Positions 14,788-22,618 of a DNA stretch of 64,000 nt are shown piece by piece; within the stretch, counting starts at the first letter, position 1; each line of letters begins with the position of its first letter. This DNA is from an uncultured Rhodospirillaceae bacterium (GTDB lineage Bacteria; Pseudomonadota; Alphaproteobacteria; Rhodospirillales; Magnetospirillaceae). The position numbers and the translations under genes are program-made. Where the stretch lies: contig CALABS010000008.1 in NCBI GenBank assembly GCA_937887565.1, positions 62,001 to 126,000 of the forward strand, written 5' to 3'. The notes under the pieces are model-generated. The model was not told where the DNA came from. It ran no database searches and saw only the letters and a program-made list of their open reading frames with translations.

Positions 14788-15867
14788 ATGGGCATTGCCG
14801 CCATTCCCACCCGGGTCGTTGCGATCCTCGCCATCCTGGTGTCAGCCGGCGTAGCCGGCAATGCCAATGATTCGCGGGTTCCACCAGCCGGCGTAGCCGG
14901 CAATGCCAATGATTCGCGGGTTCCACCAGCCGGCGTAGCCGGCAATGCCAATGATTCGCGGGCGGAGCCTGTCCTCGGACTTTCCTCCGGAAAGGTCCGT
15001 GGAACCGCCGGCTGCTCCGACCCGGCATCCTACCTTGCCGCCGGGCTCGCTTCGCTCGGCGCCTGCGCCTCCCGGCCGTCCCGGCCCGACGCATCGGTGC
15101 CGGCCGGCGGTCTGGTCTGCCTGCAGGATCTCGGAGGCGACTTCACCTCCGAGGAGCGGCGTCTTCTGGCGGAACACTGCCGGACGTTCGACGGCCAACT
15201 GAAGGCCATGGCGGCCGATCCCGGCCCCCATGTCGCGTCGGTCGCCGGCGCGATCGCCAAATTCGCCTGGACCGTGATCTCGGTGCCGGGGGTGGACCGG
15301 AGGCCGAATGCCGCGGCGACGATCGAGGTGATGAACGACCTGTGGGGCCGTTCGGGCCCCGTGGGTGCCGCCATGACCGACAGCGCCTGGGCCGAGTTCA
15401 TCGCTCCCCGCATGCCGGCGGTCGGAGACCGCGATTCACGATTGCCGGCGGCGCCGGCGGTTCCACGGACCTTTCCGGAGGAAAGTCCGAGGAACCGCCA
15501 GTCATTAGGTTTGCCGGCGGAGCCGGCGGTCGGAGACCGGACAGGCTCCGCCCGCGAATCCCCGGCGCGTGTGCCCGGCCCGTCGGTCGCTCCTCTCATC
15601 GACCGGGGCCTCGAGCAGTTGGCCATGCTCAGCGGCGAATCGGCCGGCATGGGCGGACCGTCCGGCCGTCCGGCCTGGAGCTGGACCGGGCTGGTTCGCG
15701 TCGACAGGCGCGAGCCGGGTGGTGAGTTCACGACGAGCCCCGGCGCGGTGCGGATCCGGATGGCCGGGCGGTTCGACGGGGCATGGGCGACGGACCTCAA
15801 CCCGCTCGGCCTGGTCGTCGAGCAGTGGTCGGAAACGCTGGCAGACATCGAGGAGAAGACGAAGTGA
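14788..15867 (+). CDS. Hypothetical protein with tandem and palindromic repeat insertions
   Basis: 359 residues. The N-terminus is hydrophobic (AAIPTRVVAILAILVSAGVAG) and could be a signal. It runs directly into two to three copies of a 14-residue repeat (AGVAGNANDSRVPP) encoded by a 42-bp tandem repeat. Two further palindromic elements are embedded at 14973-15002 and 15456-15499. Between the repeats, unrelated normal-looking sequence (DLGGDFTSEERRLLAEHCRTF) is visible. The repeats have been accepted in frame without a stop. Function unknown; it lies just behind the topoisomerase. Confidence 0.6.
   Translation: MGIAAIPTRVVAILAILVSAGVAGNANDSRVPPAGVAGNANDSRVPPAGVAGNANDSRAEPVLGLSSGKVRGTAGCSDPASYLAAGLASLGACASRPSRPDASVPAGGLVCLQDLGGDFTSEERRLLAEHCRTFDGQLKAMAADPGPHVASVAGAIAKFAWTVISVPGVDRRPNAAATIEVMNDLWGRSGPVGAAMTDSAWAEFIAPRMPAVGDRDSRLPAAPAVPRTFPEESPRNRQSLGLPAEPAVGDRTGSARESPARVPGPSVAPLIDRGLEQLAMLSGESAGMGGPSGRPAWSWTGLVRVDRREPGGEFTTSPGAVRIRMAGRFDGAWATDLNPLGLVVEQWSETLADIEEKTK
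14844..14961 (+). repeat. 42-bp tandem repeat, about 2.8 copies
   Basis: Units at 14844-14885 and 14886-14927 are identical; the third (14928-14961) is truncated and runs into a palindromic element. All are in frame with the 14788 gene. Confidence 0.9.
14968..15010. repeat. Palindromic element inside a coding sequence, copy 1
   Basis: Contains CGGACTTTCC-tcc-GGAAAGGTCCG, an imperfect palindrome flanked by GGAACC-type arms. An inverted copy lies at 15456-15499 and a variant at 18108-18150. Confidence 0.8.
15456..15499. repeat. Palindromic element inside a coding sequence, copy 2 (inverted)
   Basis: GGCGGTTCC-aCGGACCTTTCC-gg-AGGAAAGTCCG-aGGAACCGCC; arms pair over about 20 bp. In frame within the gene at 14788, like copy 1. 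Confidence 0.8.
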
Positions 15868-16763
15868 ACGATCCCCTGGCACGGTTCGATTCGGTTTTCG
15901 GCGCCGGCGAGAAGGCGGTCCTGCACCTGCCGGTCGTCATCGGATCGGTCGACGGCGACGTCGCGACCGGGCACCGTCTGGACGACGGCTCGGCGGTGCG
16001 CATCCGCCTTGGCGCCGATCCCAAGGCGTCGACCCGCAGGAAACCGCGGCCGCCGTTGGCGGCGTTGGCCGGCAAGGTGGTCCAGGGAGGCGTGATCCGT
16101 TTCGACGCGGCGCGCGAGGTCGCGGACGGCGAATTCGAGGCGCGCTGGCCCACCATCCTTCTTCACCGGCCTGCCGACGGCGCCGTCATGATGGTCTGGG
16201 GCCGCGCGCTGCCGCCCTTCAAGGATGCGGCGGGGCGGGACAGCATCGCCGCGGAGCTGGCTTTCCCGGACAAGGCGGTCGAGGTCACGGCATCGGCCGG
16301 ACTGCGGGACGTCCTCGAGGAGGCGTTCGGCATCGACCAGCCGGGCTACGCCGCGCTCTTCCTCCATGCGTCGATCGACGGGCGGGCGCGGGCCGAGCTG
16401 GTCAAGCCCGCCTTCACGGACGGTAAGCCGCGGCCGGCGAAGGATTCCGCGGCTGCCGCCTGCGAACGGCTTGCCGCGGTCGTGGACGACATGCTGGGCG
16501 CGGGTGCGCGGGTGCGGATCATTCCGGCCGCCATCGTCCACATGGGCGGCGATTCCATTGCCAAGGCGGTCGAGGGGAGCCTGACGCCCGACACCTGGTT
16601 CCGGCCCGCCCGCGACACCGTGGGCACTCCTGCCGGCGGCGAGACCGCATTCGCGTTCTGCAGCGTGGCGCTCAGGCCGCGCAGCAACGGCAGCTTCTAC
16701 TTCACCGAGATCAAGCCGCTGCACGGCCGGCCCGACCTGAGGACGCCGGCGCAGCTGCTCTGA
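15864..16763 (+). CDS. Hypothetical protein (299 aa), next to topoisomerase
   Basis: Starts at GTG 15864 overlapping the upstream stop, with GAGGAGAAG before it. Soluble, mixed alpha/beta, with no membrane segments. No family recognised; the well-conserved-looking C-terminus (FAFCSVALRPRSNGSFYFTEIKPL) and its position between the topoisomerase block and a gene with an SSB-like tail suggest a DNA-metabolism role, which is inference only. Confidence 0.65.
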   Translation: MNDPLARFDSVFGAGEKAVLHLPVVIGSVDGDVATGHRLDDGSAVRIRLGADPKASTRRKPRPPLAALAGKVVQGGVIRFDAAREVADGEFEARWPTILLHRPADGAVMMVWGRALPPFKDAAGRDSIAAELAFPDKAVEVTASAGLRDVLEEAFGIDQPGYAALFLHASIDGRARAELVKPAFTDGKPRPAKDSAAAACERLAAVVDDMLGAGARVRIIPAAIVHMGGDSIAKAVEGSLTPDTWFRPARDTVGTPAGGETAFAFCSVALRPRSNGSFYFTEIKPLHGRPDLRTPAQLL

Positions 16764-16844
16764 TCCCGACCGGACGCCCGCCGTGCCGCCATCCGCACGG
16801 AAAAGGGAGTTGGAACCCGGATGGCGAAAAGGAGGGAGTTGGAA

Positions 16845-18014
16845 ATGAGTTTCGAGGGCATGAAGGCGGTTGCCAAGGAACGTCCGTCCGGCAGCAGCCG
16901 CAATGTCGCCGTCGAGGTCAAGGCCTTCGCCGGCGAAACCGTGACCGGTATCGACCTGGAGAGCGGCAACGAGGTCACCACGGCGCTGTCGGCGGACCGC
17001 ACCTACCCGCGGCGCCCGCCCCTGTCCATCTACGCGACCGGCGGCCAGCTGGAGGGGGGTGAGGCCACCGTCCGGCAGGTGCATCCGGGCGGCGTGATGC
17101 TGTTCCTCCAGTGCTACGAGAGCAACGGCGTGCTGGAGGCCAAGGAGGTCCGCACGCTCAAGGCCGCCCCGGCGGACAAGACGACCGTGCTGGTGGACAT
17201 GCTCGCCCGCGTCGACCGTCCGTTCAAGCGGCAGTCGAGCGGCAAGTGGGCCCAGAACGTCATCGTGCTCGCCGACCGCGATTCGGTGGCGGTGGCCAGC
17301 GAAGCCGATGCCAAGGCGCGGGCGCTGGACGCCCTGGCCGCCGGCGGGCCCGGCCACAAGGGCTTCGTGTTGCGCGGCATCTCGGGTGAGGCCGCGGTGG
17401 CGGTGCGGTTCATGCAGCCCTACCGGCAGGAAGGGCAGAACTACGTCCCGCTGTCGGGCCCCGAGGCCTGGGACGCCTTCCTCGCCAAGGAACTCACCGT
17501 CTCCGGCCTGCGCGGCGAGAACGGCGGCTTCGTCACCATGGCCGGCGCGCAGGTGGTCGCGCAGGTCGGCTCCGAGGGCACCTGGGAACTCGTTCCCTGC
17601 CTGCAGGCCAGCTTCGGGTCGAAGACCGTGGAGGAGAACCAGGGCAGGAACCACAATCCGGCCCGCCAGTTCCAGTTCGACTTCAACGACGACAGGTCGG
17701 GCACCGGCTTCCGGCCGGCCATCGTCGCGTTGGGCGAAGGCAACGAAGGCGGCTTCTTCGTCAACCACGTGGCCACCACCTCGGCCTTCGACCCCGTGCC
17801 GATGGCGTTCGTGCCGACCGGCATCGCCCAGCCCGAGGTGCCGGATCTGGCTGCCGGCGGCCGGCCGGACGGCCAGGGCGGGACCGGCTCGCCTCCGGCC
17901 GGCGGAAGCGGCTGGGAGCCGCCGGCGGATCTCGACGACGAGATTCCGTTCGTGCTGGGCTGCGACGGCCAGGACCTCCTCCTGGGCAAGCGCACCGCCT
18001 GGGGCATCATCTGA
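16845..18014 (+). CDS. Hypothetical DNA-metabolism protein with SSB-like tail motif
   Basis: 389 residues from ATG 16845, which follows AAGGAGGG at good spacing; ATG 16821 is an alternative. Close to the C-terminus is DLDDEIPF, very like the acidic tip (DDDIPF) by which single-stranded-DNA-binding proteins recruit partners, but here followed by about 21 more residues. The rest is beta-rich with a Pro/Gly linker before the motif. No family recognised. An ssDNA-related role fits the neighbouring topoisomerase and relaxase, but it is inferred. Confidence 0.65.
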   Translation: MSFEGMKAVAKERPSGSSRNVAVEVKAFAGETVTGIDLESGNEVTTALSADRTYPRRPPLSIYATGGQLEGGEATVRQVHPGGVMLFLQCYESNGVLEAKEVRTLKAAPADKTTVLVDMLARVDRPFKRQSSGKWAQNVIVLADRDSVAVASEADAKARALDALAAGGPGHKGFVLRGISGEAAVAVRFMQPYRQEGQNYVPLSGPEAWDAFLAKELTVSGLRGENGGFVTMAGAQVVAQVGSEGTWELVPCLQASFGSKTVEENQGRNHNPARQFQFDFNDDRSGTGFRPAIVALGEGNEGGFFVNHVATTSAFDPVPMAFVPTGIAQPEVPDLAAGGRPDGQGGTGSPPAGGSGWEPPADLDDEIPFVLGCDGQDLLLGKRTAWGII

Positions 18015-18107
18015 CGGCAAGGGGCGTGGCGGCTTCCGGGCCGCCCGCCCCTTCACCGGGCTGCCGCCGCGGGTGGCACCCGGCCTTCATTGAAACGGAC
18101 GCGGGCC

Positions 18108-18150
18108 CACGGATCTTTCCGAAGGAAAGTCCGGGAACAGGCTCCACCCG
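18108..18150. repeat. Palindromic element upstream of the XRE gene (variant copy)
   Basis: CGGATCTTTCC-gaa-GGAAAGTCCG followed by GGGAACAGGCTCC matches the elements at 14968 and 15456. Here it sits between genes, about 20 bp ahead of ATG 18167. Confidence 0.7.
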
Positions 18151-18166
18151 CATGAGGAATTGGGCC

Positions 18167-18673
18167 ATGAGTGCGAAAATCGAGGGCAACAAGGGGCCGA
18201 GGAAGCGGGGACCGTCGTTGCGCGGACGTACCCCCAACGGAGGCCCCAATCCGATCGACGTCCATGTCGGCGGCCGCATCCGCCAGCGGCGCATGCTGCT
18301 CGGCATGAGCCAGGAGAGGCTGGGGGAGTTGCTCGGGCTCACCTTCCAGCAGGTCCAGAAATACGAGCGCGGCGCCAACCGGGTCTCGGCATCGCGTCTT
18401 TTCGACCTGGCCCGCATTCTCGACGTGCCGGTCAGCTTCTTCTTCGACGACATGGGCGAAGGCGTCCAGGCGATGTCGCCGGCGCTGATCGCGGCCGCGG
18501 GACCGGATGAACTGGCCGCCGTTGCCGAGGAGGCCCTGCCCGATCCGCTGCTGCGCCGGGAAACCCTCGAGCTCGTGCGCGCCTATTATCGCATCAGCAG
18601 CCCCCAGGTGCGGAAGCAGGTCCAGGACCTTGCCCGCGTGCTGGGCGCTACCGCCGGCGCGGCGACGGCCTAG
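18167..18673 (+). CDS. XRE-family regulator (helix-turn-helix)
   Basis: 168 residues from ATG 18167, preceded by GAGGA. The helix-turn-helix spans roughly residues 36-70: RIRQRRMLLGMSQERLGELL, then LTFQQVQKYERG and RVSASRLFDLARILDVPVSF. This is the common alphaproteobacterial plasmid/prophage type with PVSFFFDDM, and the C-terminal helices (LLRRETLELVRAYYRI) match family members. It is a candidate regulator of the GCAAG-N4-CTTGC sites, but nothing shows this directly. Confidence 0.85.
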   Translation: MSAKIEGNKGPRKRGPSLRGRTPNGGPNPIDVHVGGRIRQRRMLLGMSQERLGELLGLTFQQVQKYERGANRVSASRLFDLARILDVPVSFFFDDMGEGVQAMSPALIAAAGPDELAAVAEEALPDPLLRRETLELVRAYYRISSPQVRKQVQDLARVLGATAGAATA

Positions 18674-18789
18674 AGCCGGTCCGTCGGCTCCACATAGCCC
18701 GAGCGGGGCCGGCATGGAGGTGCCGGCGCACCTGCGGGAATCCCGAGCGGTGCTTGAGCGTGCTGGGAGCACATGTCGAGAGGTGCTGC

Positions 18790-19018
18790 ATGGCCAGGGG
18801 AAACAATGAGGCGGAGATCGGCGGCATCGCCGCCGAAGCCCTTCGCCAGTTCATCGAGCGGATCGAGAAGCTGGAGGATGCGAATGCGGGCGGGGGGATT
18901 AGGCTTCGATACCAAGATCATCCGCAAGATCATCACCTTGCGGAAGATGGAGGACCAGGAGCGCGAGGAGATCGAGCAGCTTCTCGACCTCTACAAGGCG
19001 GCGCTCGGAATGAGCTGA
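18790..19018 (+). pseudogene. gapR: gapR (DUF2312) homolog, disrupted
   Basis: Two frames together match GapR, an alphaproteobacterial nucleoid protein that binds overtwisted DNA. Frame 1 gives MARGNN...ALRQFIERIEKLED (from ATG 18790); frame 2 gives GLGFDTKIIRKIITLRKMED and EQLLDLYKAALGMS to the stop. The roughly 18 residues normally between (EEKAALADDIKEVYAEAK in typical members) are missing and the frame shifts at the join near 18880. A deletion or assembly error has broken the gene. Confidence 0.75.
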
Positions 19019-19026
19019 GGACGACC

Positions 19027-19291
19027 ATGAAGCCGCCAGCCAGCCTGAAAGGCGTCTACGTGACGATCGTGAAGACGGATCCCGCATGCCGGCAAGGTGC
19101 TGCTGGTGCTCAAGCAGGCCAGGTATCCGCGCTACGGGGGACAGGTACTGGTGACGCTGCAGGACGGCGAGCACAAGCTCAAGGTCCCCGTGGGCTGGGT
19201 CGAGCGTCGCGCCGCGGCTCTGTCGGGTCCGTCGAAGAGCAGCCGGAGCCGGGAGGCACATCAGCCCGCGGCCGGCATGACGATGAATTGA
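19027..19291 (+). pseudogene. Small gene with one-base frameshift
   Basis: MKPPASLKGVYVTIVKTD from ATG 19027 continues, after a one-base shift near 19087 (one extra T), as GKVLLVLKQARYPRYGG and KVPVGWVERRAAAL in the neighbouring frame. Joined, they give a plausible ~88-residue basic protein. The same type of lesion breaks gapR just upstream, so either this stretch is decaying or the assembly has indels. Confidence 0.55.
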
Positions 19292-19431
19292 GGAACAAGC
19301 GTCTCCGCGGCCGCGGCGCACGCCGCGATCAGCCGCCATTGAGGCGCCCAGCACCCGCCCACAAGCGGCCGGAGGGCCGCGCCCGGCGAGGGTCAAATAT
19401 AGAGCTACACCATGGCGCAAAGGAGGCCAAG

Positions 19432-20118
19432 ATGAGCTTTCGCAGACTGAACCGATGGCATCTGTTGCACTTGCTTGTTCCGATCGCGCTGGCGCCTTTG
19501 GCGTGGCTGGTCGTCGGTCAGGCCTGGCTGGCCGCCGGCATTGCCGGTTTTCTCGGCACACTGGGTATCCTGGCCTATCGCGGCCGCCTGGACGCGTTGA
19601 CGCGGCGGATCGAAAGCGATGCCGGCCCGGTCTGGGCGGTGGAGGTCAACGACGTGCCCATCGGCGCGATCACCGATGCGGAATATGCCCGGTACTGCCT
19701 GGCTGCTCTCGAGGATTGGAGGGTTTTCATCCTCCAGGCCGCCAACCTGCTGCGGGCGGTCCTGCGTGTCGTCAACAACGCCCTGGCGGCCATCCCGCTC
19801 GCCGTGTTCTGGGGCGCGGCCATTCTTGCCATCCATGCTCCAGCCACTCTCGTCGAGGACCTCCGCCTGGTGCTGGAGCTGCCCGCGGAGGCCATTTCCG
19901 ACGGCGCTCGGGCGCTCTTCTCCTTCGTGGTTGCGGTGGTGGGCGTCGCCTCTGTCGCCGTTGTGGCCATGGACCCCGGCGGGTTCGGCCTCAGGAACGA
20001 GTTCGACGCCGCCACGGGCCGGCGCATCCGCAGGCATTTCGGCGTGACCACGGATGGAAAGGTGTCGCTGTCCGGCGAGATCCGGGTCTCGCAACCCGTC
20101 CAGGCGCCTGGACGCTGA
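19432..20118 (+). CDS. Multi-pass membrane protein (228 aa)
   Basis: ATG 19432 follows AAGGAGG. Predicted membrane segments: LLVPIALAPLAWLVVGQAWL, AAGIAGFLGTLGILAY, a central pair around NNALAAIPLAVFWGAAILAI, and LFSFVVAVVGVASVAVVAM. Loops are short, and the C-terminus is beta-prone (VTTDGKVSLSGEIRVS). No family recognised. It is followed by another membrane gene, 18 bp away. Confidence 0.65.
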   Translation: MSFRRLNRWHLLHLLVPIALAPLAWLVVGQAWLAAGIAGFLGTLGILAYRGRLDALTRRIESDAGPVWAVEVNDVPIGAITDAEYARYCLAALEDWRVFILQAANLLRAVLRVVNNALAAIPLAVFWGAAILAIHAPATLVEDLRLVLELPAEAISDGARALFSFVVAVVGVASVAVVAMDPGGFGLRNEFDAATGRRIRRHFGVTTDGKVSLSGEIRVSQPVQAPGR

Positions 20119-20136
20119 CTTCGCAGGGAGGCCCCC

Positions 20137-20511
20137 ATGCTCGACGGCAACGACGGCCTTGCGCCGCGTCCCTTCCTTGGCCTGCGGCACCACTCCTCCT
20201 TCCTGGAGGCGGTGCCGGCCATCCGCGCGGCGTTCATGGTGGGCGGCACCGTGGCGGCCGTGACCGCGCTCATCCTGCAGGCGGCAAACGGCGATCCCGA
20301 ATCGCTCCGCGTCAATGCCGTCCTGGGCGGCCTGGTGTGGATGGTGGCGGGGTTCGGCTACCTGGCGCACGTCCGGCTGGCCAGGGTCATCACCGCGCCG
20401 GTCGGGCGGACCGCGGAGCTCGCCTTCGCGATCGCCGGGACCTGCGCCGCGGCGGGTGCCGGTGCCGCCATTCTGCTGCATGGCGGCTGGTCCGCCCATT
20501 TGATTCCTTAG
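20137..20511 (+). CDS. Small membrane protein (124 aa)
   Basis: Three to four hydrophobic segments (IRAAFMVGGTVAAVTALIL, NAVLGGLVWMVAGFGYLA, LAFAIAGTCAAAGAGAAILL). TrbC/VirB2- or DUF-type inner-membrane protein geometry, but with no diagnostic motif. In series with the membrane gene upstream. Confidence 0.6.
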   Translation: MLDGNDGLAPRPFLGLRHHSSFLEAVPAIRAAFMVGGTVAAVTALILQAANGDPESLRVNAVLGGLVWMVAGFGYLAHVRLARVITAPVGRTAELAFAIAGTCAAAGAGAAILLHGGWSAHLIP

Positions 20512-20523
20512 GAGAAACAAACC

Positions 20524-20919
20524 ATGGCCCACGACGACATGCATGGCCAGGGGCACGGCCAGGGAGCCGCCGTCACCATTGCCGAGGTCGTCGGCAAGGC
20601 GTCGACCAAGGACATCCAGATCCTGGTCGGCGTGCTCGTCGATCTCACGATCGATGCGGTCCGCGACAGCCTCCTCACTTTCGAGGCCGCGGCCGCGGCA
20701 ACCAAGGAGCGCGCGCTCACCGCCCATCCCAGCCAGCCCTGGTACTACTTCCTGCCCGAAGAGCACCGCAAGGTGCTGGCCATGCTGGGCGGCATGGGGC
20801 TGGCGATCCGCCTTCCCTCGGCAAGACACCTTCGGCCGGGCCTCGCTCCCCAAGCCTTCCGGCAGCGGTCCACCCGCGCGACGGGCGCGCCGCTGCCGCC
20901 GGCGGAATGTGGAGGCTGA
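20524..20919 (+). CDS. Hypothetical protein (131 aa) with a possible repeat-derived tail
   Basis: ATG 20524 follows AGGAGAAAC. The N-terminus is His/Gly-rich (HDDMHGQGHGQGA), and the core helix (DIQILVGVLVDLTIDAVRDS) looks genuine. The last ~35 residues (SARHLRPGLAPQAFRQRS...) are low-complexity and basic, and may come from an inserted palindromic repeat. Function unknown. Confidence 0.55.
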   Translation: MAHDDMHGQGHGQGAAVTIAEVVGKASTKDIQILVGVLVDLTIDAVRDSLLTFEAAAAATKERALTAHPSQPWYYFLPEEHRKVLAMLGGMGLAIRLPSARHLRPGLAPQAFRQRSTRATGAPLPPAECGG

Positions 20920-20921
20920 CC

Positions 20922-21161
20922 ATGGCGGGCATGATGGACGCGGCCTCGCATACGGCGACGCAGGATCGCTGCCCGCGTTGGCGCCGTGAAGCGGCGATGC
21001 GCCTCCTGGAGGCCGAGGTGCAGCTACGCAGGACGCGCAACGCGATCCTCGGGACCGGGTGCTCGAACAGTGAGGCGGCGGGCCTGCTGGATAAGGCGGG
21101 GACGCTCTGCCTTGCGCTGGGCACCGACCTGCCCGGGGCCGCAAAGGGGCGTTCGGAATGA
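20922..21161 (+). CDS. Hypothetical small helical protein (79 aa)
   Basis: ATG 20922 with GGAGG six bases upstream, 2 bp after the previous stop. Predicted helical (REAAMRLLEAEVQLRRTRNA). The stop overlaps the start of the GntR-like gene. No family recognised. Confidence 0.55.
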   Translation: MAGMMDAASHTATQDRCPRWRREAAMRLLEAEVQLRRTRNAILGTGCSNSEAAGLLDKAGTLCLALGTDLPGAAKGRSE

Positions 21162-21646
21162 TCGCAACGGTCGCCGATCCGGAGGTCTTCTGGAATGCTC
21201 TTCCGGCCGAGCAGAAACGCATCCTGCTCCTGGGCGCCTCCCTGTTTCACAAGATGGGGCAGGCCGTCAGGGCGAAAGGCGGCAGCGGAATGGTCCGCCG
21301 GATGCTTGCCATGGCGGCGGTCCGGGACGCGATCGACCGGCTCACGCCGACGGCCGCCCTGCTGCGGGAGGCGGGCTACGACGTCAACCTCGGCCCGCTG
21401 CCCGAGCGCGGCTCCGCCCGGACGAAAGGGGCGACGATCGCCAGGTCGATCATCCTTTCCCTGACCGCTGACCTGGAGGCCGGCCTGTTCCAGCCAGGCG
21501 CCCGGCTCACCGAATCGATGCTGTGCGACCGGTACCGGTGTTCGCGCACACCCATCCGCGAGGCCCTGGCGACCGTCGCGGCGCTTGGGCTGGTCGAGCT
21601 GCGCCCGAACCGGGGGGCGGTCGTCCCGGACGTCAAGGAGGTTTGA
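21158..21646 (+). CDS. GntR-type winged-helix regulator without effector domain
   Basis: 162 residues. The C-terminal half is a canonical GntR winged helix: IARSIILSLTADLEAGLFQPG, then LTESMLCDRYRCSRTPIREAL and LGLVELRPNRGAVV. Normal GntR regulators have the winged helix at the N-terminus followed by a ligand-binding domain; here the order is reversed, with ~90 unrelated helical residues first and nothing after. Either a truncated descendant or a dedicated short form. It is coupled to the next gene, whose start follows immediately. Confidence 0.75.
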   Translation: MIATVADPEVFWNALPAEQKRILLLGASLFHKMGQAVRAKGGSGMVRRMLAMAAVRDAIDRLTPTAALLREAGYDVNLGPLPERGSARTKGATIARSIILSLTADLEAGLFQPGARLTESMLCDRYRCSRTPIREALATVAALGLVELRPNRGAVVPDVKEV

Positions 21647-22534
21647 ATGGCCTTGACCGGCGTGTTCCGCCGCCGTGCCAGGGTGGCCTGCGCCAGCCTT
21701 GTCCTGCCTACGGTGCGGCGTAGCGGCGACGGCATCGAGGAGGGCATATTCGAGGTCCGGCTTGGGCGCGACATGTTGACCGGACGCGACCGCCGCCGGT
21801 TGGACCGCCTGGCGGACGATGCCCGGCGGGAGGTCGAGCGGTCGGAATTTCCCCTTTCACCTGCGTCGACGTTCGCCAACTCCCGGCGTGCCGCCCTGCT
21901 GATCGAGGCCGGCGGGTGTAACCCGCTCATCGAGGCAGCCGGCGGGCGCAGCCCGCGAATCATCGAGACAGCCGGCTCCGCCGGCGGGCAGCTCGCCTGC
22001 GAGTGGGATACCCTGGCCGCCTCGATCCGCGCCGGCACCGTCGCCCCATCGGCCATCCTTGGCCGGCTGTCGGCCTATCCCCGGCAGAACGCTTTGGCGA
22101 AGGCGCTGCGCGAAGTCGGTCGGGTGGAGCGAACGCTGTTCACCCTGGACTGGATCACCGATCCGGCGCTACGCCGTCGGTCGAATGCCGGCCTGAACAA
22201 GGGCGAGGCCAGAAATGCGCTGGCGCGCACCCTGTTTTTCCATCGCCATGGCGAGATCCGCGACAGGACGTTCGAGAACCAGCGCTATCGTGCGTCCGGC
22301 CTCAACCTGGCTGTGGCCGCCGTCATCCTCTGGAACACGGTGTACTTGAGCCGGGCAGTTGCCGAGCTGCGAGCCAGCGGCGAGGACATTGCCGATGACC
22401 TGCTGGCCCACATCGCGCCGCTGGGATGGGAACACATCAGCTTCAACGGCGATTACATCTGGCCGAGCGAGCCCATCCAAGGCGGCTTCCGGCCTTTGCG
22501 CACCCCGAATGGGTCAATCCTGGACGCAGCCTAA
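21647..22534 (+). pseudogene. tnpA: Hybrid ORF: unknown N-terminus fused to Tn3 transposase 3' end
   Basis: Residues 1-~85 are an unknown basic protein starting right after the GntR gene. Residues ~85-113 are a short repeat (IEA-GG and IETAGSAGG, from GCCGGCGGG-type repeats). From about residue 120 the sequence is the C-terminal ~175 residues of a Tn3-family transposase: ERTLFTLDWITDPALRRR, LNKGEARNALARTLFFHR, FENQRYRASGLNLAVAAV, LWNTVYLSRA, GWEHISFNGDYIW. The catalytic DDE residues upstream are missing, so it is not an active transposase. Confidence 0.8.
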
Positions 22535-22618
22535 TCTTCCAAATCACGCTGAGAACGGATCTATGTTCTTGCCTCGTTCCTTAGCGTACGATTTTGGGAA
22601 GATTCTGCGATGACCCCC
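22001..22618 (+). mobile_element. Tn3-family transposon remnant with terminal inverted repeat
   Basis: Holds the transposase 3' end and then the Tn3-type end, read inward on the minus strand as GGGGGTCATCGCAGAATC (22618 leftward). The last 140 bp (22479-22618) are repeated, inverted, at 52617-52756. The 5' part of the element is absent. Confidence 0.85.

Noticed and set aside
15030..18056. Minus-strand ~1000-codon open frame opposite the 15864 and 16845 genes
   Set aside because: No motifs or ribosome sites; the plus-strand genes have starts, spacing and codon bias.
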